DNA of 64,000 nt, taken from Sapria himalayana. Taxonomy: Eukaryota > Streptophyta > Magnoliopsida > Malpighiales > Rafflesiaceae. Location: positions 714,339 through 778,338 of the forward strand of contig JAREIK010003105.1 of NCBI GenBank assembly GCA_029783825.1, given 5' to 3'. Below, piece by piece: positions 10,841 to 22,569 of the stretch; the stretch's first letter is position 1, and every line of letters begins with the position of its first letter. A model generated the notes under the pieces. That model made no database searches. It was not told the DNA's origin and was given only the letters and a program-made list of their open reading frames with translations. The translations under genes were made by a program, and so were the position numbers.

Positions 10841-13800
10841 TAGGGGTGCTCATGGGACGGGACGGGATGGAGATTACAAATCTCCAGTCCCTTCAAATAG
10901 TTCTGAAATTTTTTTTTGAAGATCCAGACCCCTCCCATAGGTTGAAAATATCGGAATGGGACGGGATGGAGATCGGGGATTTTGGGTAGGATAAAATGGT
11001 TCTGGGACGGAACTGAGTTTGGACATTTTTTTTCAATTTATTTTCTTCAAACCGGCCAAGTTAGTTCATGTCGAAACCTTTGTTCTACCATTTATCATTC
11101 CTTAGTTATGTATCTTTCAAACTCAAATTGGGAGTATTTTGTTTTGTCAAATAGGCTGAATACCGCAAACGAGTTCCATTTCCTTGTCAAAAGCTTTGAT
11201 GTGCAGAAAAGGATAGATATGTTAAATAGAATGGGACCGAGTTGTGTGCTTAATTTGGTTCTTTATTTTGTCACAAGTTGGTTTTGTTCAGCCGAGTGAA
11301 AGTTAACCATAATAGTAATACTACATTTTTTAAACAATTACTTAAAATATTAAGGAATAGCTAAAGATGACCACAAACATTGGTAGCAGCAATTACTACT
11401 TAAGTAATTGATAAAATTAGGCAGCTTAATATAACAAAAAATATACAACTAATAACAACCATGATAATAATCATTTCAAAGGTCCGTCCCAGAACATCAA
11501 CGAAAATCCAAACCCAATTAATTATCTCTTCTACAACTCCTCCTTTTTCTTCCTCCACTGTAGATGGAAAACCAAAGATTAAAACGTGTTAATCATGTAG
11601 ACCTAAATTTCTAAGATGAAAGAGTAATAAAAAAACAAAATATTACCTTATAAAATTTAATACACTCATTCCAAATTTAGTTGGCCAACTATAGTTGGAA
11701 GAATATTTGGATCTTTAGACCCCTCTGAAAATTGAAATTGAACCATATTTTTATTAAATTGAATGAATAAAATAAGTAAAAGTTAAATTAAAATTTACAA
11801 GATTTGTATAATAAGCTGATTCATTATCATCAAGGTCTTGAACTAATTCTTCAATTTCAATAGTTTTGTTTGAGCTATTCAACCAATCTTGTAGACATAT
11901 GAGAACTTCAACTGTAATATGGGTTAAAGAACTCCTAAATTATCTAAAGTTCTCCCCCCCTCGTGCTAAATGTAGATTAGAAATCCACAGTAGATGCTTG
12001 GATATCAAATACATCCCTTGCTACATTAGCAAAAGAAGGATACATAACCTCATTTACCTTCCACCAATTTAGAAGATCAAAATCAATTCTATATTTTTCA
12101 AGTTTGTCCTCCAAATACCTATCCAACTCATCCAAAGCTGCAACTTCTTGTTCTTTCTCCAATTCAACAAAAAAAATCATCAAAATAAGTATCACTACCA
12201 TCAAAGAAATCATCATTTTTATTCAACACAGTAGAAGAGAAATCATCTTCTTTTGATTCATCTTCATTTAAATCTTTATAATCATCCATCATCTCATTTA
12301 AGGCATTTATAACTATTTTCACCAAAGTTTTAGCCAATTCCTCTCCATAATGCTAAGTGTACTTAACCTTGAGATATCTGAGCTTATATCTCAGATCCAA
12401 TTATACTGCTACAAAAAGCATAATATTTGTTGACTGAAGAGAACCCCAATATTTGTTGAATCTTAGCCTCATTTTCATACCCATTTCAGACTCCATTGTA
12501 TCTCGAATATTTTCACAAAGCTCAATTTTTTTCTAAATTCGATAATCTCAGTAAAATAAACACAAGAGGTAGAATATTATGAGGCAGAAAATTTTCAAGT
12601 TACCTCATAAAAAGTTTTCAAGAAACGAGTGAAAATTTTGGCATTTGTTTAGTCTCTCTCAGTTGGAATGTTTGAACCAAACTCCTTCAAAAACATTTTG
12701 TCTTTGTCCTCCAACTTATCAAATTCTTTTTGATATTTTATATTAGTTTGTAGCATCAAATAAGTTGAATTCCATCTTGTAGGACAATCTAATTGTAATG
12801 AAGATCTATATGTCAAGTTTGCCTCTTCAACACAAACCTTAAACATATCTAATTTTTTAGGACTGCTTCTCACTTATTTCACCACACCTCTAATTTTTTG
12901 ATTAGAACCCTCAACTACTGCAATGCCATCTCTGACAATTAAGTTTAGGATATGAGCACAACATCTCATATGAAAATACTCGCCTCTCAAAGGTACAATA
13001 CTTTTATTCACAAGCCTTTTTTTCAATTATTTAATTGCAACATCATTATTTGATGCATTGTCAACAATAATGCACATCAACTTTCTCAAACCCCATTCTT
13101 TCATGCAAAACTCAATAGCATTTCTAATATTAACTCCAGAATGACTTTTATTACACAAAAGTTCAAAAGAATTTTATGCATATTCCATTGAGAATCAATG
13201 AGAAGAACAGTCAAACATATATAAGATAAATTTTGAATGCTAGTCCAAGTATCGGTAGTCAATGAAACTATACAACAATGAGATGATAAGCTATCAAATA
13301 ATTTCTTCTTTTCCTTCACAAACAAAGAAAAACAATCCCTCAGTGCGTGGTGCCTAGATGGAATTTTAAATTGAGGCACACTAACTTCACAAAACTCCTT
13401 AAACTCATCCCTCTCAACAAAACCAAAAGTGAATTCATCTTTTATGATCATTTTCACCAAAGCCTTCCTAACTAGTTGTTGATCAAATTGCCAACAAGTT
13501 AATTGGTTATCCTCTGAACTAGTACCTTAGTGAAACTCAACAAAGATTGTACCTTGTATTTACCTTTGTGAGCTTCTATTAATTCTTTTTTGTGTGGAAA
13601 TTTCCTATAAGTCTCTCTCAAGTATTTCCATAAACCTGAAGTACCTTGATCACTTTTTTTCAAATATTCTTTCCTTCACCATATACAAGCTGCCCTACCA
13701 GTTTCATTTCCCTCTAAATCAACTAAGATCTCATAGGTTTCCCAAATAGCAGACTTATACTTTTTATGACTTTGAGGTTCAGATGTACCTTGACTTTCTT

Positions 13801-14540
13801 TTACAATTGGAATTGAAGAACCTACCGTAACAATAGGAGGGTTCGTGCAAGAATGATGATTTGATTTACCAGTACTTTGATCATTTGAGATGTGATCATC
13901 TTCAATTTATTGTATTTTTCATTTACCGCTGGATGGTGCCATCTAAATTGCCATTAATTAATATGATATGTTAAGCATAAATACTTATAAATATTTCAAT
14001 CAAGCAAGCTCTACAAAACTGACTGTCACACATTCAGCCCACTCATTCGGCCAAACCACAACACCACAACCAATACTCAACAAAAATGACTAAGACACAT
14101 AATAATAATAATAATTAATCACTCAATTCTCGTCAAAAAAACAAACCAAAAGGTTGGTGGCATCTGGGACATGGTGGAGGCAACTAGAAGTGCGACAGAC
14201 AAGGGCTGGAGCTAACTGAACACGGCTGGAACGGCGTGACGTGGCCTGGAACTTGTTGGAACATCAATAGGTGCATCGGAATCGGATGGGCAGTAGCAGA
14301 ATTGGTGGCATCTTAATGTTATATATATATATATATATTCCTGGTCCTAGTATCAGTTTTTTAGGATGGGATAGTTCTCAGGATGGATATTGCTTAAGAT
14401 CTGGAACCATCCCAAAAGAAAAAATACGTGATAGAATGGGACGGGAAAAGTCAAAGTCAATGGATTTTTCTCAGCCCCAATTCTTTCGGGACAAGACTTC
14501 AGATCTGGTATCGAATCTCTGAGTCCCATGAGCAGCCCTA
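10841..14540 (-). mobile_element. hAT transposon copy B, complete but defective
   Basis: A 3,700-bp element with terminal inverted repeats: left TAGGGGTGCTCATGGGAC (10841-10858) and right the reverse complement of TAGGGCTGCTCATGGGAC (14523-14540), one mismatch in 18. The flanking 8-mers are ctaaatgt (10833-10840) and ttgggtgc (14541-14548), a poorly preserved duplication; copies C and D show it better. Subterminal GC-rich motifs (gggacggga, gggatgg, ggaaccatccc) cluster at both ends, as in hAT elements. The transposase lies on the minus strand. A (TA)n run near 14322-14338 lies upstream of it. The left flank 'aaacccctaaaccactaaatgt' is shared with copy C, so the two descend from one insertion. 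Confidence 0.92.
11815..13942 (-). pseudogene. hAT transposase pseudogene, copy B
   Basis: The inferred ancestral ATG is at 13942-13940 (MAPSSGK), followed at once by TGA where copies C and D have Arg. Next is the TAA shared with C and D (KIQ-stop-IED). The BED-finger region (about 13760-13580) is followed by FVERDEFKEFCEVSVPQFKIPSRH and the first catalytic region SLTTDTWTSIQNLSYICLT, with its Asp intact (frame 13460-13101). The region LQLDCPTRWNSTYLML reads at 12873-12649 and ends at TERD-stop. The dimerisation domain (12216-11977) stops early at VDF-stop where VAYE is expected. A poly-T length change shifts the frame just upstream of VELEKEQ. It has at least five disabling lesions. Family: plant Ac-like hAT, nuclear DNA transposase. 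Confidence 0.85.
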
Positions 14541-17500
14541 TTGGGTGCACATAAATTTAAATCAGTAAACTCCTAAATTCTGTAATGCCTAAATACATAA
14601 ACCATTAAATTACTAAATACTACTTAATAATTAATAAATCTATTTTTTTGCTATTTATTATATTTTTTAATATTCATTTTAATTATTTATTAGTTTATTT
14701 ATTTAGAAATATTTATTACAAAATAAATTATGAGTGTGACGAATATAATTTAAATAATATACTATTTATCTAATAAAAATATATGCTTATAAAAGAAGTA
14801 TAAATTTAAAAATTAAAAATTATTATCAAGTAATATAAGTGACTTTAATTTTTAATCAATTTGGGTTTTGTAAATATTTTTTAATTAATAACTATCTTAA
14901 TATTAATAGTTTATAAATTTCATTTTTGATCATTATTATAATTTTTATCAATAACATTATTTATATTAAATATATATGATATAAAATTATTAATATTAGT
15001 ATAAAAAAATATTATATTAAAATTATAAAAAATTTTAAATATTATTATATTTTCAAATGTTATAACCTATGAAAATGATAAAAAATTATAGAAATTTTTT
15101 TTGTTATTTTATTTTTTTAAATAAAAACTATAAACCACTAAAAGCTTATAAACATAAATCGCTAAACTTTTAACGACAAAACCTCTAAATACGTAAATCA
15201 TTAAACGGGTATACATTAATAATAAATCATAAATCTCATTTTAATTTTTATTAAGTATAATTTTAAATTTTTATTTTAATTATTCATCATTTTATTTTAT
15301 AGAAATATTAATTACAAGATAAATTATTAGTGAGATAGATCTAATTTAAATTAAACCTGTATCCCTAAAAAATAAATAATAAATCTTATCTTTTTTTCAT
15401 TATAATTTAACTATTCATTTTAATTATTTATTTGTTTATTTTTTATATAAATATTAATTACAAAATAAATTGTGTTGCACAAATATAATTAATGTAAATT
15501 ATTTTTCATCAAAAAATTATAGATAAACTTTTTAAAAGAAAAAAAATTTTCAAAACAAAATTATTATATAGTAATATATTTTGCTTTGCTTCTGAAATAT
15601 TTTAGGTTTTGTAATTATATTTTAATTGATATCTATCTTATTAATAATAGGTTATTAAGTTATTTTTTCATCATTATTAGTATATTTATCAATATAATTG
15701 TTTATATTGAATTTATATGATATATAAATATAATGATTATTATAACTAAATATTGTATTCACTTTTGAAAAAAAATTTTAAAATTATTATATTTTCAAAG
15801 GTTATAACCTTTGAAAATGTGAAAAAATAAAAAAAAAATATTTTTTCTTTGTTATTCTATAGTTTAAATAAAACCTATACATCATTAAATGCCTAAGCAT
15901 TTAAATAACTAAACTACAAAATCCCGATACCTTTATATAGATAATCCTTTAAATCGGTATACCCTAAATAATAATTAATAAATTTCATTTTTATTTGTTT
16001 TCATTATAATTTAAAAAATTCATTTTGATTTTTTAGTTTTTTATTTTTATTTATTTATTAATTATAAAATAAATTATGAGTTAAAAATATAATTTATAAA
16101 AATTATTTATCATCAAATAATAGATAAGCTTATAAAAAGAATAAAAATTTAAAAACAAATAATTATTATTTAGTAATATATTTTGCTTTGCTTTTGAATC
16201 ATTTTAGGGTTTGATATTATATATCTTAAGTAATATCAATCTTATTCATAATAAATTTTTAATTTATTTTTTGATAATTATTAGAATATCTATCAATAAA
16301 ATTGTTTATATTGAATTTATATGATATATAATTATTATGATTATTATAAATATATATTGTATTCACTATTGAAAGAAAAATAAAAATTATTATATTTTCA
16401 AAGGTTATAACCTTAAAAAATGAGAAAAAAAAAATAAATTGTTTGTTATTTCATTTTTAAAATAAAACATATATATCATTAAATACTTACTTACTTAAAT
16501 CAGGAGCTCATAAAACCCGAAACCCCTAAATACATAAACCTTATAACAGCTGTATACTACTTAATAAATAATAAATCTCATTTTTATTTCTATTTATTAT
16601 AATTTTAAATATTCATTTTAATTATTTATAGTTAAATTATTTAGAAAAATTAATTACAAAATAAATTTCGAGTGAGACATATATTATTTATAAAATTTAT
16701 TTTTAATCAAAAAAAATATAAGCTTATAAAAAGAAGGACAAATTTAAAAATTAAATATAATTATTTAGTAATATATTTTGATTTGATTTTGAATCATTTT
16801 GTGTTATGTAAATATATTTTAATTAATATTTATATTATTAATAATAGTTTATTAATTTAATTTTTGATCATTATTATATTATCTATCATTAATATTATGT
16901 ATATTGAATTTATATGATATATAATTAGTAAGATTAATATAATTATACATAGTATTCACATTTAAAAAAATTTTCAAAATTATTTTATTTTTAAAGGTTA
17001 TAAACTTGGAAAATCAGAAAAAATCTAAAATTTTTATTTTTTTTATTATATAAATAAAACCTATAAACCACTAAATACCTAAAAACATAAATTGATAACC
17101 TCCTCAACGACAAAACTCCTAAATAATAAATCCTCTAAACCGGGATACCACATATAATAAATCATAAATCTCATTTTAATTTGTATTCATTATAATTTTA
17201 AATATTCATTTTAATTATTTATTAGTTTATTTTTTATAGAAATATTAATTAAAAAATGAATAATGAGAGAGACAACTAAAATTTTAATAATTTACTTTTA
17301 ATCAAAAAAAAATCTTATAAAAAGAAGTGAAAATTTAAAAAGAAAAAATTATTATTTAGTACTATATTTTACTTTGATTTTGAATCATTATATATAGGTT
17401 TTGCAATTATATCTTAATTGCTATAATTCTAATTAAGAATAGTTTATTAATTTATTATTTGATAAATTTTATAATATCTAATAAAAAAATTACTTATATT

Positions 17501-18857
17501 GAATTTAAATGTCTCTTAATTATTAAATTATTATAATTAAATATTATATTTACATTTGAAAAAAAATTAAAAATTATTATATTTTGAAAGGTTATAACCT
17601 TCAAAAATGATAAAAAATAACAAAAATAATTTTTGTATTATTTTATTATTTAAATAAAACTTATAAACCACTAAATGCCTAAACATTTAAATGTCTAGAC
17701 TCCTAAACCCCAAAACCCCCTAAATACTTAAACCATTAAATCTATATAACCTAAATAATAAATAATAAATCTCATTTATATTTGTATTCATTATAATTTT
17801 AAATATTCATTTTAATTATTTTTTAGTAAATTTTATAGAATAATTAATTACAAAATAAATAATGAGTGAGACATATATAATTTAAATAAATTATTTTTTA
17901 TAAAAAAAATATAAGCTTATAAAAATAAACAAAATTTCATAATTTTAAAATTTTATTTAGTAATATAATTTACTTCGATTTTGAATTATTTTGGGTTCTG
18001 CAAATATATTTTAATTAATATCTGTCTTATTAATAATAGTTTATTAATTTATTTTTTGATCATCAAAATAATATATGTTAATAAATTTTTTTTTGTTAAA
18101 TTTACATCAAATATAATTATTAAGATTATTATAACTAAGTATTATATTCATATTTTAGAACTATTAAAAAATTATAATATTTTCAAAGGTAATAACCTTT
18201 GAAAATCACGAAAATTCATAAAAATAATTTTTTTGTTTTTTCATTGATTAAATAAAACCTATAAATCAATAAATAAAACCTAAATGAGTAAACATATAAA
18301 TCAATAAACTCATTAACCCCAAAACAACAATAAACTTAAACAATTAAATAGGTATACACTAAATAATAAATAATAAATATCATTTTTATTAGTTTTCATT
18401 ATAATTTTATATATACATTTTAATTATTTATTAGTTTATTTTTATAAATATATAAATTAAAAAATAAATTAATAGTAAGACAAATATAATTTAAATAATT
18501 TATTTTTCATCAAAAAATATATAAGCTTATAAATGGATAAAAAAATTTAAAAATTTAAAATTAATATTTGGTAAAATATTTCACTATGATTTTGAATCAT
18601 TTTAGGTTTTGTAAATATATTTTAAACAATATTAATCTTATTAATAATTGTTTATTAATCTTTTGTATAATCATTATTATAATATATATAAATATAATTG
18701 TTTATATTGAATTTACATGATATATAATTATTAAGATTATCATAACTAAATATAGTATTCACATTTAAAAAAAATTAAAAATTGTTATAGTTTCAAAGGT
18801 TATATTAAATTTTTTATTATTTTATTTTTTAAATAAAACCCCTAAACCACTAAATGT
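14541..18857 (+). repeat. Satellite array block between hAT B and C
   Basis: Palindrome cores start at 15059, 15800, 16403, 16996, 17590, 18188 and 18798 (the last truncated), with spacings of 741, 603, 593, 594, 598 and 610 bp. The first ~500 bp after the hAT share derived variants with the DNA following copies C and D (ctaaatactacttaat, atttatctaataaaaatat, aaaagaagtata). Order and variants from 16403 to 18798 match 6002 to 8387 at an offset of 10.395-10.411 kb. No genes seen. Confidence 0.9.
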
Positions 18858-21800
18858 TAGGGGTACTCATGGGACGGGATGGAATTGGGATTACAAATCT
18901 CCAGTCCCTTCCCACAGTTCTGAGATTTTTTTTGAAGATCCAGACCCGTCCCATAGGTTGAAAATATCGGAATGGGACGGGATGGAGATGGGGGATTTTG
19001 GGTAGGATAAAATGGTTCCAGGACGGAACTCAGTTTGGACATTTTTTTTTAATTTATTTTCTTCAAACCGGCCAAGTTAGTTCATGTCGAAACCTTTTGT
19101 TGTACCATTTATCATTCCTTAGTTAGGTATCTCTCAAACTCAAATTGGGAGTATTTTGTTTTGTCAAATAGGCTGAATACCACAAACGAATTCCATCACC
19201 TTGTCAAATAGAATGGGACCGAGTGCAGAAAAGGATAGATATGTTAAATAGAATGGGACCGAGTTGTGTGCTTAATTTGGTTCTTTATTTTGTCACAAGT
19301 TGGTTTTGTTCAGCCGAGTGAAAGTTAACCATAATAAAAAATCTACATTTTTTAAACAATTACTTAAAATATTAAGGAATAGCTAAAGATGACCACAAAC
19401 ATTGGTAGCAGCAATTACTACTTAAGTAATTGATAAAATTAGGCAGCTTAATATAACAAAAAATATACAACTAATAACAACTATGATAATAATCATTTCA
19501 AAGGTCTATCCCGGAACATCAACGAAAATCCAAACCCAATTAATTATCTCTTCTATAACTCCTCCCTTTTCTTCCTCCACTGTAGAAGGACAACCAATGA
19601 TGAAAATGTGTTAATCATGTAGACATAAATTTCTAAGATGAAAGAGTAATAAAAAAACAAAATATTACCTTATAAAATTTAATACACCCATTCCAAATTT
19701 AGTTGGCCAACTATAGTTGGAAGAATATTTGGATCTTTTGACCCCTCTGAAAATTGAAATTGAACCATATTTTTATTAAATTGAATGAATAAAATAAGTA
19801 AAAGTTAAATTAAAATTTACAAGATTTGTATACTAAGCTGATTCATTATCATCAAGGTCTTGAACTATTTCTTCAATTTCAATAGTTTTGTTTGAGCTAC
19901 TCAACAAATCTTGTAGACATATGAGAACTTCAACTGTAATATGGGTTAAAGAACTCCTAAATTATTCTAAAGTTCTCCCCCCCCCCCTCGTGCTAAATGT
20001 AGATTCGTAGGCCACAGTAGATCCTTGGATTGCAAATACATCCCTTGCTACATTTGCCAATGAAGGATACCCAACCTCACTTACCTTCCACCAGTTTAGA
20101 AGATCAAAATCAATTCTATTTTTTTCAAGTTTGTCTTTCGAGTACCTATCCAACTCTTCCAATGCTGCAACTTCTTGTTCTTTCTCCAATTTAACAAAAA
20201 AAAACATCAACATAAGTATCACTACCATCAAAGAAATCATCATTTTTATTCAACACAGAAGAAGAAAAATCATCTTCTTTTGATTCATCTTCATTTAAAT
20301 CTTTATAATCATCCATCATCACATTTAAAGCATTTATAACCTTTTCACCAAATTTTTAGCCAATTCCTCTCCATAATGCTAAGTGTATTTAACCTTGAGA
20401 TATTTGAGCTTATATCTAGGATCCAAATTACTGCTACAAAAAGCATAATATTTGTTGACTGAAGAGAACCCCAATATTTGTTGAATTTATGCCTCATTTT
20501 CATATCAATTTCAGACACCATTGTATCTCTACTATTTTCACAAAGCTGAATTTTTTTTCAAAATACGAATAATCTCAGAAAAATAAACACTAGAGGTAGA
20601 ATATTATGTGCCAGAAAATTTATGAGTTACCTCATAAAAAGTTTTCAAGAAACAAGCTAAAATTTTGGTGTTTGTTCAGTCTCTCTCAGTTGGAATGTTT
20701 GAATCAAACTCCTTCAAAAACCTTTTGTCTTTGTACTCCAACTTATCAAATTCTTTTTGATATTTTATATCACTTTGTAGCATCAAATAAGTTGAATTCC
20801 AACTTGTAGGAAAATCTAAATGCAATGAATATCCATATGTCAAGTTTCCTTCTTCAACACATAACTTAAACATATCTAATCTTTTAGTATTGCTCCTCAC
20901 ATATTTCACCACACCTCTAATTTTTTGAATAGCATCCTCAACTACTACAATGTCATCTCTGACAATTAAGTTTAGGATATGAGCACAACATCTCATATGA
21001 AAATGCTCACCTCTAAAAAGTACAACACTTTTCATCACAATCCTTTTTTCAATTGTTCAACTACGACATCATTATTTGATGCATATTCAACAGGATTGAA
21101 CATCAACTTTCTCAAACCCCATTCATTCATGCAAAACTAAATAGCATTTCTAATATTAACTCCAGAATGACTTTTAATTACACAAAATTCAAAAGCCTTT
21201 TATGCATATTCCATTGGGAAAAAAGAAATGAATAGTCAAACATATATAAGACAAATTTTGAATGTTAGTCCAAGTGTCGGTAGTCATTGAAACACTACAA
21301 CAATGAGATGATATGCTATCAAATAATTTCTTCTTTTCCTTCACAAACAAAGAAAAACAATCCCTCAACACAGAGTGCCTACATGGAATTTTAAATTGAG
21401 GCACACTAACTTCACAAAACTCCTTAAACTCATCCCTCTCAACAAAACAAAAAGGCAATTCATCTTTTATGATCATTTTCACCAAAGCCTTCCTAACTAG
21501 GTGTTGATCAAATTGCCAACAAGTTAATTTGTTATCCTCTGAATTAGTACCTTTAGTGAAACTCAACAAAGATTGTGACTTGTCTTTACCTTTGTGAGCT
21601 TCTATTAATTTTTTGTGTGTGGAAATTTCATACTAGTCTTTCTCAAGTATTTCCATAAACCCGAAGTACCTTGATCACTTTTTTCCAAGTATTCTTTCCT
21701 ACACCATATACAAGCTACCCTACCAAATTCATTTCCATCTGAATCAACTAATATCTCATAAGTTTCCCAAATAGCATTCTTATACTTTTTATGAGCTTGA

Positions 21801-22569
21801 GGTTCAGATGTACCTTGACTTTCTTTTACAAATGGAATTGAAGAACATGTCGTAACAATAGGAGGGTTCGTGAAAGGATGATGATTGGATATACCAATAC
21901 TTTGATCATTTGAGATGTGATCACCTTCAATTTATTGTATTTTTCGTTTACCGCTGGATTGTGCCATCTGCTTTGCCATTAATTAATATGATATGTTAAG
22001 CATAAATACATATAAATATTTCAAACAAACAAACTTTATAAAACTGACTGTAACACATTCGGCCCACTCATTCGGCCCACTCATTCGGCCCAACCACAAC
22101 ACCACAACCAATACTCAACAAAATTGACTAAGACACATAATAATATTAATTAATCACTCAATTCTCATCAGAAAAACAAATCAAAACGCTGGTGGCATCT
22201 GAAACATGGTGGAGGCAACTAGAAGTGTGATGGAGAAGGGCTGGATCTAACTGAACACGGTTGGAACGGCATGAGGTGTCCTGGAACTCGTCGAAACATC
22301 AATAGGTGCGTCAGAATTGGATGGGCAGTAGTGGAATTGGTGGCATCTTCATGTTATATATATACATATTCCTCGTTCTAGTATTGGTTTTTTGGAAAGG
22401 ATGTTTCTCGGTATTGATATTGCTTAAGATCCGGAAACATCCCAAAAGAAAAAATACGTGACAGAAAGGGGTCGTGAAAGTCAAAGACAATGAATTTTCT
22501 CAGTCATAATTCTTTCGGGACAAGACTTCGGGTCGGATCCCGAATATCTGAGTTCCATGAGCAGCCCTA
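18858..22569 (-). mobile_element. hAT transposon copy C, complete but defective
   Basis: A 3,712-bp element. Left TIR TAGGGGTACTCATGGGAC (18858-18875); the right end finishes gagcagcccta at 22569. The flanking 8-mers are ctaaatgt (18850-18857) and ataaatgc (22570-22577), 6 of 8 identical, consistent with an old hAT-type 8-bp target duplication. Its internal layout is as in copy B, with the transposase on the minus strand. Copy-specific changes are a short template-switch-like replacement near 19207-19223 and an expanded C run at 19978-19987. The satellite on both sides resembles that around copy B. Confidence 0.92.
19834..21967 (-). pseudogene. hAT transposase pseudogene, copy C
   Basis: The inferred ATG is at 21967-21965 (MAQSSGKRKIQ), followed by the TAA shared with copies B and D. 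The basic KRK after the start could be a nuclear signal. A BED-finger remnant is followed by the frame 21569-21189 with FVERDEFKEFCEVSVPQFKIP and SMTTDTWTNIQNLSYICLT (first catalytic Asp present). Frame 21038-20676 reads GEHFHMRCCAHILNLIVRDD, a hallmark hAT motif, then WNSTYLML, and ends at the TERD-stop. The dimerisation domain (20243-19962) reads through YPSLANVARDVFAIQGSTV and AYESTFSTRG, then shifts frame in the expanded C run. The gene is dead. This copy keeps the middle domain best. Confidence 0.87.

Noticed and set aside
14322..14338. (TA)n as the hAT promoter TATA box
   Set aside because: Position upstream of the transposase fits, but a microsatellite of varying length between copies is not enough to call a promoter.
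14271..14550. ORFs on both strands over the hAT right subterminal region (also 45055-45376, and 18857-19042 and 41670-41983 at left ends)
   Set aside because: They run through GC-rich subterminal repeats and terminal inverted repeats; no coding signal or known domain.
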